DNA of 64,000 bases from an uncultured Bacteroidales bacterium (GTDB lineage: Bacteria > Bacteroidota > Bacteroidia > Bacteroidales > UBA932). The notes below the pieces were generated by a model that searched no databases, was not told the origin of the DNA, and saw only the letters and a program-made list of their open reading frames with translations. This document shows, in pieces, positions 18,226 through 25,398 of the stretch (positions are counted from its first letter, which is position 1; the number at the start of each line of letters is the position of its first letter). The DNA lies in contig CAKULN010000001.1 in assembly GCA_934667175.1 (NCBI GenBank), forward strand, positions 186,001-250,000. Direction: 5' to 3'. The translations under genes and the position numbers were made by a program.

Positions 18226-18992
18226 CAGTCCATTATGTACTTTGCACTGTCTCTGTCGGTATAGAGTACCGCGCTTTTGTGCCTGCGAAGGATTGACGCC
18301 GGGCATTTCTCGGACACAGGATTGAACACAGCCGCCTTGACGGCGTCAGCTTTTGTCGCGGCTGGAACGACGCAGAACAGGTGGTCGGCGTTGAACATTG
18401 TCGGAACCGTCAGTGTCAAGGCATATTCGGGAACTTCTGAAATGTCTTTGAAGCATCCGTCGTGAACCTGCTGCATCCGGCATTTCTCATCAAGATCCAC
18501 TTTCTTTATGAGAAGCGGGTCGTTGAAATCCGCGACATGCGGGTCGTTGAAAGCTATGTGCCCGTTCTCTCCGATCCCCATGCAGACAATGTCGATGGTC
18601 ACTTCGCTCAATATTTCCGAATATCTTTTGCAGGTAGCCTCCGAGTCGCGGTCGGTGCCGATGTAGTCAACACTTGCGAACGGCACCTTGTCAAAGATTG
18701 CCCGGCGAAGGAAATTGCCGAACCCCTGAGGCGCGTCTGCCGGAAGGTTGACATATTCATCCATGTGAAGGGCGTGGATCCGGTTCCATTCAATGCCTTC
18801 CGTCGAGGCCAGAGCTTCGAGGAACTCGTTCTGCGACGGAGCCGCCGCGAAGACCATGTAGATCTCCTTTTTCCTGCCGAGAATGTCTTTTATGCATGCC
18901 GCCACATCGGCCGCGGCCGCCTTGCCCATGTTCTTTCTGGAGTCAAACACTTTGACGGCCAGATTGTCGGACTTGAATGTCTTGAGTATCAT
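18225..18992 (-). CDS. nagB: Glucosamine-6-phosphate deaminase
   Basis: 255 residues. It converts glucosamine-6-phosphate to fructose-6-phosphate and ammonia. Signature segments are 'IHALHMDEYVNLP' (general base Asp), 'GTDRDSEATCKRYSEIL', and 'IVCMGIGENGHIAFNDP' (NagB signature with catalytic His). The C-terminus is shorter than that of the 266-residue E. coli enzyme. It starts 3 nt after the nagA stop and is coupled to the GH20 gene, so the pathway from released GlcNAc to glycolysis is complete here. Confidence 0.95.
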   Translation of the reverse strand: MILKTFKSDNLAVKVFDSRKNMGKAAAADVAACIKDILGRKKEIYMVFAAAPSQNEFLEALASTEGIEWNRIHALHMDEYVNLPADAPQGFGNFLRRAIFDKVPFASVDYIGTDRDSEATCKRYSEILSEVTIDIVCMGIGENGHIAFNDPHVADFNDPLLIKKVDLDEKCRMQQVHDGCFKDISEVPEYALTLTVPTMFNADHLFCVVPAATKADAVKAAVFNPVSEKCPASILRRHKSAVLYTDRDSAKYIMD

Positions 18993-18995
18993 GAT

Positions 18996-20159
18996 TTAAT
19001 AGATTATTTTTCCTCCTATGATTGTTCTCTTAACGTTGATGTTGTCATCGAACACTACGATGTCGGCGTCTTTACCAGGGGCCAACGATCCCTTTCTGTC
19101 GTAGAATCCCATTACCTTGGCGGGATTCTCGGTGATCATCCTGACCGCTTCGCACACTGTACATCCGGCGATGTTGACCATTGTGCGCACGAGCCTGTCC
19201 GCAGTGGCCACGCTGCCGGCGAACGCGCTTCGGTCCATCAGTTTGGCCACACCGTCCTCCACGATGACCTCCTGGCCGTCGGCAAGACTTCCCAGGACAC
19301 TCTTACCTTCGGGCATTCCTGCCGCTCTCATAGAATCGGTGACGAGTGATATGTTGCCGACACCCTTGATCTTGAGAAGAAGATGAAGCAGGTCGGCAGG
19401 TACATGGATGCCGTCGGCGATGATCTCGATTCTCATTCCATCCTGCCAGTAACCGTACTCGATGACGCCGGCGTAGCGGTAGGCGTTGCGTCTTGAGATT
19501 GTGCTCATGCAGGAGTAGAAGTGGGTCATCATTGTCGCTCCGGCCTTGTAGGCTGCGTCACAGTCTGCGAATGTCGCGTCAGTGTGGCCGATGGAGGCGA
19601 CAATTCCTCTTCTTTTGAGCTCGGCGGCGAATTCAGGAGCGCCGTCCAGCTCCGGAGCGAAACTCCATCTGGCCAGATCCGGGCATCTGTCAAGGATTTC
19701 CATGTATTCCGATGGCTTTGGGTTCCTCAAATACCTCGGATCCTGCGCTCCGGCGAATTTCGGACTGAAATACGGCCCCTCGAGATGCATGCCTCCGAAC
19801 CGGGCGCCGTCCTTGTTCTCTTTCACGGCCTTTTTATAAGTCTCGAAAGACTCGAAAAGGATCTCGTTGGTGCTTGTGAGCGTTGTCGGGCAGAGCAGGG
19901 TGGTGCCGTGGATGGCGTGCATCCTGGCGGCGGTGAGGAATGCCTCCACAGTTCCGTCCATGAAGTCGGCTCCTCCGGCTCCGTGGGTGTGCATGTCGAT
20001 GAATCCCGGACTTACGTAGTTCCCCTCGCAGTCAAGGATTTCAGCCCCTGCGGGAACGCTGTCGGCGATCCCTTTCACCAGACCGCCCTCAAGGACAAGA
20101 ACGCCTGAGGTGATCTTGTCCGAAACTATTATTCTTCCGTTGATTAACGCTGTTTCCAT
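18996..20159 (-). CDS. nagA: N-acetylglucosamine-6-phosphate deacetylase
   Basis: 387 residues of the amidohydrolase superfamily. Metal and substrate motifs are visible: 'GFIDMHTHGAGGADFMDG' (H-x-H), 'GMHLEGPYFSPKFAGAQDP' (metal-binding Glu), 'SIGHTDATFADCDAAYKAGA' and 'THFYSCMS', then 'LVTDSMRAAGMPEG' with catalytic Asp. It removes acetate from GlcNAc-6-P. Its start overlaps the end of the transporter gene by 16 nt, and it precedes nagB. Confidence 0.96.
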   Translation of the reverse strand: METALINGRIIVSDKITSGVLVLEGGLVKGIADSVPAGAEILDCEGNYVSPGFIDMHTHGAGGADFMDGTVEAFLTAARMHAIHGTTLLCPTTLTSTNEILFESFETYKKAVKENKDGARFGGMHLEGPYFSPKFAGAQDPRYLRNPKPSEYMEILDRCPDLARWSFAPELDGAPEFAAELKRRGIVASIGHTDATFADCDAAYKAGATMMTHFYSCMSTISRRNAYRYAGVIEYGYWQDGMRIEIIADGIHVPADLLHLLLKIKGVGNISLVTDSMRAAGMPEGKSVLGSLADGQEVIVEDGVAKLMDRSAFAGSVATADRLVRTMVNIAGCTVCEAVRMITENPAKVMGFYDRKGSLAPGKDADIVVFDDNINVKRTIIGGKIIY

Positions 20160-21415
20160 CTTTCTATCTTATAACCGTAAACCGCATAGAAAATCATATA
20201 TGCAAAGCATGGCGCCAGAAGCCAGTAGGAGGCTTGAAGTCCCATGTGATCTGACACATAGCCGTAGATCAGCGGAAGTACCGCATTTCCGCAGAGCGCC
20301 ATCACCAGAAGCGATGACCCCAGACTTGTCCAACGTCCAAGTCCTCTGATCGCCAACGGCCATATTCCTGCATAGATCAATGAATTCGGAATTCCAAGAA
20401 GCACGAGACTCCAGATGGATGCCTTCAGCGGCAGGACAAGGACCAAAACCGAGAGGGCGAGTCCTGTGATAGTGCAGATGACGAGTGATTTCTGCTGGCT
20501 GATGTATTTAGGGATGAAGAACACTCCAAGAAGGTAGCCGAAAAGGATGCATCCAAGGGTGTAGGACGGGAACACCTTTGCGGTCTCAAGATCCATTCCG
20601 ATGCTCTGGGCGTAACCGATGATTGTGCTGACGGAGATTTGTTGGCTGCCCAGATGACAGAAGAGCGCCAACACGCCGAGGACAAGGTAAGGATATTCCA
20701 GAATTGACTTTCTGTCACTGCCGGAGGTGCCGGAGCCGTTCGCGTTGTCAGGGTTGATGTCCTGGACCGGTGATTTGAAGAACAGGATTCCGAATGCGAA
20801 AAGGAGAACCGCGAGCACCGCATAAGGTACGATGACACCTCTGATCATGCCGTCAAGCGCGGCTTCCTTCGCCGGACCGTCGAGCAATCCTGCCTCTACC
20901 ATGTCCATGACCTCCTTGTCCTGAGGACGGATCACAAGAGCGGCGAAGACAAGCGGGGCGATGATGCCGGCGAATTTGTTGCAGATCCCCATCACGCTGA
21001 TTCTCTTGGCGGCGCTTTCGTAAGGACCGATGATCGTCACAAAAGGGTTGGCGACAGATTGGAGGATGGCAAGCGCTGTCCCTATGGTGAACAATGCGAG
21101 CAGGAACATGCCATAAGTCCTTGTCAAGGCGGCCGGCCAGAAAAGCAGCGCTCCTATTGACATGATCCATAGGCCGATCAATGTCCCTTTCTTGTAGCCT
21201 GTCTTACGCAGCAGAAAGGAAGCGGGAACGGTCATGACAAGGTATGCGATGTAGAAAGCGAAGGTTACCAGATAAGTCTGGACTCCGCTTTTCAACTCGC
21301 ACGCGATCTTGAAATAGGGAATCAGGATGGAGTTCACCCATGAGACAAGCCCGAAGATGAAGAACAGGCATCCCAGCATCGTAAGGGAAATGTAATACTG
21401 CCGTTTATTTTCCAT
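20144..21415 (-). CDS. MFS sugar transporter of the FucP/NagP group
   Basis: 423 residues from the ATG at 21415 (MENKRQYY); an upstream in-frame start at 21436 gives a poor leader. About twelve hydrophobic segments are seen, beginning 'YISLTMLGCLFFIFGLVSWVNSILIPYFK', which is the N-terminus typical of the L-fucose:H+ symporter family. 'RKTGYKKG' forms the loop 2 motif. Members move fucose, glucose/galactose or GlcNAc across the inner membrane. The operon with nagA and nagB makes GlcNAc the best guess. It has its own promoter and a palindromic operator candidate upstream. Confidence 0.88.
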   Translation of the reverse strand: MENKRQYYISLTMLGCLFFIFGLVSWVNSILIPYFKIACELKSGVQTYLVTFAFYIAYLVMTVPASFLLRKTGYKKGTLIGLWIMSIGALLFWPAALTRTYGMFLLALFTIGTALAILQSVANPFVTIIGPYESAAKRISVMGICNKFAGIIAPLVFAALVIRPQDKEVMDMVEAGLLDGPAKEAALDGMIRGVIVPYAVLAVLLFAFGILFFKSPVQDINPDNANGSGTSGSDRKSILEYPYLVLGVLALFCHLGSQQISVSTIIGYAQSIGMDLETAKVFPSYTLGCILFGYLLGVFFIPKYISQQKSLVICTITGLALSVLVLVLPLKASIWSLVLLGIPNSLIYAGIWPLAIRGLGRWTSLGSSLLVMALCGNAVLPLIYGYVSDHMGLQASYWLLAPCFAYMIFYAVYGYKIERWKQR

Positions 21416-21440
21416 AATATAAGAGATGATGGTCATTAGT

Positions 21441-21455
21441 CTGTGATTATCACAG
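21441..21455. promoter_or_regulatory. 15-bp perfect palindrome, operator candidate
   Basis: CTGTGATTATCACAG is symmetric around the central T. It lies between the -7 element (21466-21473) and the ATG (21415) of the transporter gene, in the 5' untranslated region, where a bound regulator would block transcription. The XylR-type gene next door is a candidate binder. Confidence 0.55.
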
Positions 21456-21465
21456 CGATCATCTG

Positions 21466-21473
21466 CAAATATA
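21466..21473 (-). promoter_or_regulatory. -7 element of the nag operon
   Basis: On the minus strand this reads TATATTTG, matching TAnnTTTG. It lies 50 nt upstream of the transporter ATG, in the 97-nt gap after the regulator gene. No clear -33 TTTG is seen, which is compatible with an activated promoter. Confidence 0.6.
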
Positions 21474-21512
21474 AACGGTAATATTGTTTTATAACGCAGA
21501 GAAAACGTAAAT

Positions 21513-22664
21513 CTATTGTCGAAAAACGCAATTTTTCTGACGGTATTCCAAAGGGGAGCATCCTTTGATTTTACGGAACACGCGCGAGAAGTTGCCGTTG
21601 TCGGCGAATCCGACCTCGTCGGCTATCTCGAACACCGGACGGTCGGAGGTGAGCAGAAGGTGTGCGAAATGCTCCACGCGGTTTTTAAGAATATATTGAT
21701 AAATGCTTGTCCCCATTTCTTTTCTGAACTTTGTCTCGATGCTTCGCCGCGACAAGGGGACAATTTCGAGAATGCGGTTTACGTCCAGGTTGGATTTGTA
21801 GTTCGCGTCTATGTAATCCACAATCTTCGAGACATTCGGATCCTTGATGTTGTAGATGTAGCTGGATTGCCTCTGAATGATCTCCATGGGGTTAATCACG
21901 ACATTGAAAGGCTGCCTTGTCCCGCCAAGGATCTGTCTGTGAAGGAGGGCGCACGTGTTATAGCCACCGCGCTCGACGTCAAGTTCCACTGACGAGATCG
22001 GAGGGTCCGAGATTCCGCAGAGCAACTCATCGTTGTCGACTCCGAGGACGGAGATCTCTTCGGGGATGCGGATCCCGGCCATGTTGCAAGTCTCTGTTAT
22101 GTACAGGGCGTGGGCGTCATCGCAGCAGAAAAGCGCCACAGGTTTAGGCAGGTCCTTGAGCCAAGAGAGTATTCTGTCCCTTTCGAAAGTTTCTCCGGGT
22201 TCGACGTTGAATGCGCTGAACCCGCCCATGTTTGATGTCACTGCATCCCTGAAGCCTTTGCAACGTTCTTCCGACCAGATGATGCCACGAACTCCGAAGA
22301 AAGCGTAGTTGGTGAAAAGCTTCTTTTGGAAATATTGAGCCGCAAGTCTTCCGGTGCCGATGTAATCTCCTGTAAGATTGGAATATATGTCGCTCCTTGT
22401 CTTGTTGTTCTGAAGCACGATCGGGATGTCCAACTGGCCGAGGAGCCCGACCTTATCCTCGTCGCAACGTCCGATCACAGCGTCGGCGTTCCATTTCCTG
22501 GCCCATTCCATCACCCATTCCTCACGCCCCTTGACCCCACGGAAATCGGACGGGATGCGATAGAAGAGCCACGGCCCGTTTTCCTTGGAATATTTCATGA
22601 TGCCGCGCAGAAGCTTTCTGTCAAACTCACTGGCGCAGTCTATCAATAATATTACCTTGATCAT
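21513..22664 (-). CDS. XylR-type transcription regulator (sugar-binding domain plus AraC HTH)
   Basis: 383 residues. Residues 1-265 form a LacI/periplasmic-binding-protein-like sensor ('VILLIDCASEFDRKLLRGIMKYSKENGPW', 'GVRGIIWSEERCKGFRDAV', 'EEISVLGVDNDELLCGISDPPISSVELD' in pieces). Residues 285-380 carry two AraC helix-turn-helix motifs ('NRILEIVPLSRRSIETKFRK', 'VFEIADEVGFADNGNFSRVFRKIKGCSPLEYRQ'). The layout matches XylR of E. coli. It likely senses a sugar or its derivative and controls this locus. It follows the aldolase gene by 3 nt and precedes the nag promoter region. Confidence 0.9.
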   Translation of the reverse strand: MIKVILLIDCASEFDRKLLRGIMKYSKENGPWLFYRIPSDFRGVKGREEWVMEWARKWNADAVIGRCDEDKVGLLGQLDIPIVLQNNKTRSDIYSNLTGDYIGTGRLAAQYFQKKLFTNYAFFGVRGIIWSEERCKGFRDAVTSNMGGFSAFNVEPGETFERDRILSWLKDLPKPVALFCCDDAHALYITETCNMAGIRIPEEISVLGVDNDELLCGISDPPISSVELDVERGGYNTCALLHRQILGGTRQPFNVVINPMEIIQRQSSYIYNIKDPNVSKIVDYIDANYKSNLDVNRILEIVPLSRRSIETKFRKEMGTSIYQYILKNRVEHFAHLLLTSDRPVFEIADEVGFADNGNFSRVFRKIKGCSPLEYRQKNCVFRQ

Positions 22665-22667
22665 CTT

Positions 22668-23336
22668 TTATCGCCTCGCCTCGGCGATGATGGCGAGCGA
22701 GTCGCAGCAGAGTTTTGTGATGGCGGCCCAGTTGTGGGCCTTGACGACATCCTTAGGGAAGAGGTTGCTGCCCATTCCGACACACGAGGCGCCGGCCTTG
22801 AACCAAGCGCGGATGTTTTCCTCCTCTGGCTTGACCCCTCCTGTGACAAGGACCTGGGTCCACGGCATAGGAGCCTTGACGCTCTTCACGAAAGATGGAC
22901 CGAGCACATCTCCCGGGAATATCTTACAGATGTCGCATCCTGCCGCCTGGGCGTTGCCGACCTCGGTGACCGAGCCGCATCCTGGAATATATGGCACGAG
23001 GCGCCGGTTGCAAAGCTCTGCGATTTCCGGGTTGAAAAGCGGCCCGACGATGAAGTTCGCTCCCTCCTGAAGATAAAGGGCGGCAGTCGGGGCGTCAATC
23101 ACCGAACCGGCGCCGAGAATCATTCCCGGAAGATTGTCGTTGGCGTATTTCACCAAACCGGCGAAGATCTCATGTGCGAAATCGCCCCTGTTCGTAAACT
23201 CGAACATGCTTATTCCTCCATCGTAACAGGCTTTCAGGACGGCCTTTGAAGTCTCAATGTCATTGTTGTAGAACACAGGGACCAGCCCTGTCTCGAGGGC
23301 CGTTGAAATCACCTGAATCTTGTTGTATTTTGCCAT
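22668..23336 (-). CDS. eda: KDPG/KHG aldolase
   Basis: 222 residues, a class I TIM-barrel aldolase. It cleaves 2-keto-3-deoxy-6-phosphogluconate to pyruvate and glyceraldehyde-3-phosphate. '[28 protein letters not shown]', '[30 protein letters not shown]' (Schiff-base Lys in CDICKIFP) and '[29 protein letters not shown]' are in family order. It lies 11 nt downstream of kdgK, so the two act in sequence on the KDG branch of uronic acid breakdown. Confidence 0.93.
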   Translation of the reverse strand: MAKYNKIQVISTALETGLVPVFYNNDIETSKAVLKACYDGGISMFEFTNRGDFAHEIFAGLVKYANDNLPGMILGAGSVIDAPTAALYLQEGANFIVGPLFNPEIAELCNRRLVPYIPGCGSVTEVGNAQAAGCDICKIFPGDVLGPSFVKSVKAPMPWTQVLVTGGVKPEEENIRAWFKAGASCVGMGSNLFPKDVVKAHNWAAITKLCCDSLAIIAEARR

Positions 23337-23347
23337 ATTCGTGAATA

Positions 23348-24379
23348 TTATCGTGAGACACGGCCAGAGCCGTTGCCGTTCATCAATGTCTCGACCTCTT
23401 TGGTGGTCACCCGGTTGTAGTCGCCCTCGATAGTGTGCTTGAGGCAGGAGGCCGCCACAGCGAAGTCAAGCGCTTTCTGATCGTCATTGTAGTTGAGAAG
23501 ACCGTAGATCAGTCCTCCGCCGAACGAATCACCGCCGCCTACTCTGTCAACTATGTCGGTGATGTCGTAACGTCTTGAAGCATAAAGTGTTTTTCCGTCG
23601 TACAGAACCGCTCCCCATGTGTTGTGGTCAGCGTTGACAGAACCTCGCAGTGTGATCGCCACCTTGGAGGCCTTAGGGAATTTTTCCATAAGAGACTTCG
23701 CGACAAACTCGAACTTGGCTGTTTCAATCACTCCGGCCTCAGCGTTGAACCCTTCCGGTTTGATTCCGAAGACCTTCTCGGCATCCTCCTCGTTGCCGAT
23801 GATGACATCGCACCCGGCCACGAGGGCTGGCATGATCTCAGAAGCGGTCTTGCCATATTTCCAGAGATTCTTTCTGTAGTTTAGGTCGCAGGAAACCTTC
23901 ACTCCGTGCCTGCCTGCCGCCTGGATGGCTTCGAGACAGACATCGGCGCAGCTCTGGCTGATCGCAGGCGTTATCCCTGTCCAGTGGAACCAGTCCGCTT
24001 TTTCGAACACCTTGTCCCAGTCGATCATCCCTGGCTTGATCTCCGAGATCGAGGAGTGCGCGCGGTCATAGATCACCTTGCTTGGACGGGATACAGCTCC
24101 TTTCTCAATGTAGTAGATCCCGACTCTGTCTCCGCTTTCAACGCAGAACTCCACGCCGACACCCAATCCGCGAAGCTCGGCCAGACATGCTCTGGCGATG
24201 TCGTTGGCCGGAAGCGCGGTCACGAACTGTGCGTCCTGCCCGTAGTTGGCCAGCGAGACAGCGACATTTGCCTCTCCGCCGCCGAAAGTGGCTTCGAATT
24301 CGTGGGCCTGTGAGAATCTGAGATGTCCCGGTGTCGCGAGACGGAGCATAATCTCTCCAAAAGTAATTATCCTTGCCAT
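23348..24379 (-). CDS. kdgK: 2-keto-3-deoxygluconate kinase (PfkB family)
   Basis: 343 residues. It phosphorylates KDG to KDPG, the substrate of the aldolase encoded next. PfkB family signs are '[26 protein letters not shown]' (in two pieces) near the N-terminus and '[21 protein letters not shown]' (anion hole and catalytic Asp) near residue 285. It is the first gene of the minus-strand carbohydrate locus; a -7-like TAATTTTG (24460-24467, minus) lies upstream. The alternative, fructokinase, is less likely given the neighbour. Confidence 0.9.
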   Translation of the reverse strand: MARIITFGEIMLRLATPGHLRFSQAHEFEATFGGGEANVAVSLANYGQDAQFVTALPANDIARACLAELRGLGVGVEFCVESGDRVGIYYIEKGAVSRPSKVIYDRAHSSISEIKPGMIDWDKVFEKADWFHWTGITPAISQSCADVCLEAIQAAGRHGVKVSCDLNYRKNLWKYGKTASEIMPALVAGCDVIIGNEEDAEKVFGIKPEGFNAEAGVIETAKFEFVAKSLMEKFPKASKVAITLRGSVNADHNTWGAVLYDGKTLYASRRYDITDIVDRVGGGDSFGGGLIYGLLNYNDDQKALDFAVAASCLKHTIEGDYNRVTTKEVETLMNGNGSGRVSR

Positions 24380-24459
24380 TGTAGGTAATTTATTGAGTGT
24401 TAATGTTTATGCTTTCATGAGCCTCCAATTGCCGCACGGCTTCGAGGGCGATGTGCCGA

Positions 24460-24467
24460 CAAAATTA
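24460..24467 (-). promoter_or_regulatory. Putative -7 element of kdgK
   Basis: It reads TAATTTTG on the minus strand, 80 nt upstream of the kdgK ATG. The -33 element is not clear. Confidence 0.45.
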
Positions 24468-24480
24468 GAATAATTACTTT

Positions 24481-24508
24481 AATATTCCGTCAACGTGCAC
24501 GGAATATT
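24481..24508. terminator. Hairpin with flanking T-run
   Basis: AATATTCCGT pairs perfectly with ACGGAATATT around an 8-nt loop, and TTTTT follows on the plus side. It lies between rubrerythrin and kdgK and may insulate the two minus-strand units. Confidence 0.55.
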
Positions 24509-24545
24509 TTTATGCGTGTTGTCTAATTGCTTGGCAAACAATGAA

Positions 24546-24591
24546 ATAAGCGGTTGTCTTTGGTTGAACTGAACCGAAGACAACCGCTTAT
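24546..24591 (-). terminator. Very strong hairpin after rubrerythrin
   Basis: The 20-nt arms 24546-24565 (ATAAGCGGTTGTC...) and 24572-24591 pair with a single G-U, around a 6-nt loop, 32 nt past the rubrerythrin stop. Confidence 0.7.
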
Positions 24592-24623
24592 CGTTCTGAA
24601 CGTCAGCGGATTGAACTCCACCG

Positions 24624-25178
24624 TTACTTGCCGAAGTAGCGGGTGAGGAGGCCATAGAAACCGGCTCCGTGACGGGCCTCATCCTTGGCCATCTCATGGA
24701 CTGTGTCGTGGATGGCGTCGTAGCCGAGCTGCTTGGCTCTGGTGGCGATGGCGAGCTTGCCTTCGCAGGCTCCGGCCTCGGCCTGGTAACGTTTCTCAAG
24801 GTTGGTCTTTGTGTCCCAGACAACATCACCGAGAAGTTCCGCGAATTTGGCAGCGTGCTCAGCCTCCTCGAAAGCGTACCTCTTGAAAGCCTCTGCAATC
24901 TCAGGATAGCCCTCACGCTCTGCCTGGCGGCTCATGGCGAGGTACATTCCGACTTCACTGCACTCTCCGTTGAAATGATCCCTCAGCCCCTGGACGACTT
25001 CCTTGTTCTCTACCTGGCCGTCACCGATGTGGTGCTCGCAGGCCCACTGTGGCTTGCCGCCCTCATCCTTGATCTCAACGAACTTGCTCGCCGGAGCGTG
25101 GCACTGCGGGCATTCCGCAGGAGGGTTTTCGCCTTCGTAAACGTAACCGCAAACCAAACATCTAAACTTCCTTTTCAT
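24624..25178 (-). CDS. Reverse rubrerythrin (rubredoxin-like domain first, then diiron four-helix domain)
   Basis: 184 residues. The N-terminal rubredoxin-like domain has C-x-x-C pairs '[10 protein letters not shown]' and 'CPQCHAPAS'. The C-terminal ferritin-like domain has the diiron ligand motifs '[17 protein letters not shown]', '[16 protein letters not shown]', '[12 protein letters not shown]' and '[13 protein letters not shown]'. This domain order is the reverse of classical rubrerythrin. Such proteins reduce hydrogen peroxide with electrons from NADH or rubredoxin and protect anaerobes from oxygen. It is single-gene, with a consensus promoter (25235-25265) and a strong terminator. Confidence 0.93.
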   Translation of the reverse strand: MKRKFRCLVCGYVYEGENPPAECPQCHAPASKFVEIKDEGGKPQWACEHHIGDGQVENKEVVQGLRDHFNGECSEVGMYLAMSRQAEREGYPEIAEAFKRYAFEEAEHAAKFAELLGDVVWDTKTNLEKRYQAEAGACEGKLAIATRAKQLGYDAIHDTVHEMAKDEARHGAGFYGLLTRYFGK

Positions 25179-25234
25179 AACTGAATCATTTATAAGTCAA
25201 ACAAAATGTAATGAACAAACGTCATTTCGTGTCG

Positions 25235-25265
25235 CAAAGTTAATGCCAATATTTTAATTTACAAA
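25235..25265 (-). promoter_or_regulatory. Promoter of rubrerythrin
   Basis: On the minus strand TTTG (25262-25265) and TAACTTTG (25235-25242) are 19 nt apart, an ideal Bacteroidota promoter. The ATG is 57 nt downstream. Confidence 0.8.
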
Positions 25266-25319
25266 ATAGAATTATTAAAAATTAGAAATATTTTTAAATT
25301 AGTCGAAAAATCCTTTGTC

Positions 25320-25355
25320 TGTGCCTGGTTTTGGCACAAACACCGCTTATCTTTG
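25320..25355 (+). promoter_or_regulatory. -7 element and small inverted repeat upstream of addB
   Basis: TATCTTTG at 25348-25355 fits the -7 consensus. Upstream, TGTGCC and GGCACA (25320-25325, 25333-25338) form an inverted repeat that overlaps where a -33 element would lie, so it may be an operator. Confidence 0.45.
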
Positions 25356-25398
25356 CCGCAAGGAATTTATTTGCTATATTCGTTGAAACTTACCAGAT

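Noticed and set aside
18226-18306. Longer N-terminus for the GH20 enzyme
   Set aside because: It lies within nagB, lacks a signal-like start, and the TGATG-coupled ATG at 18225 begins a proper signal peptide.
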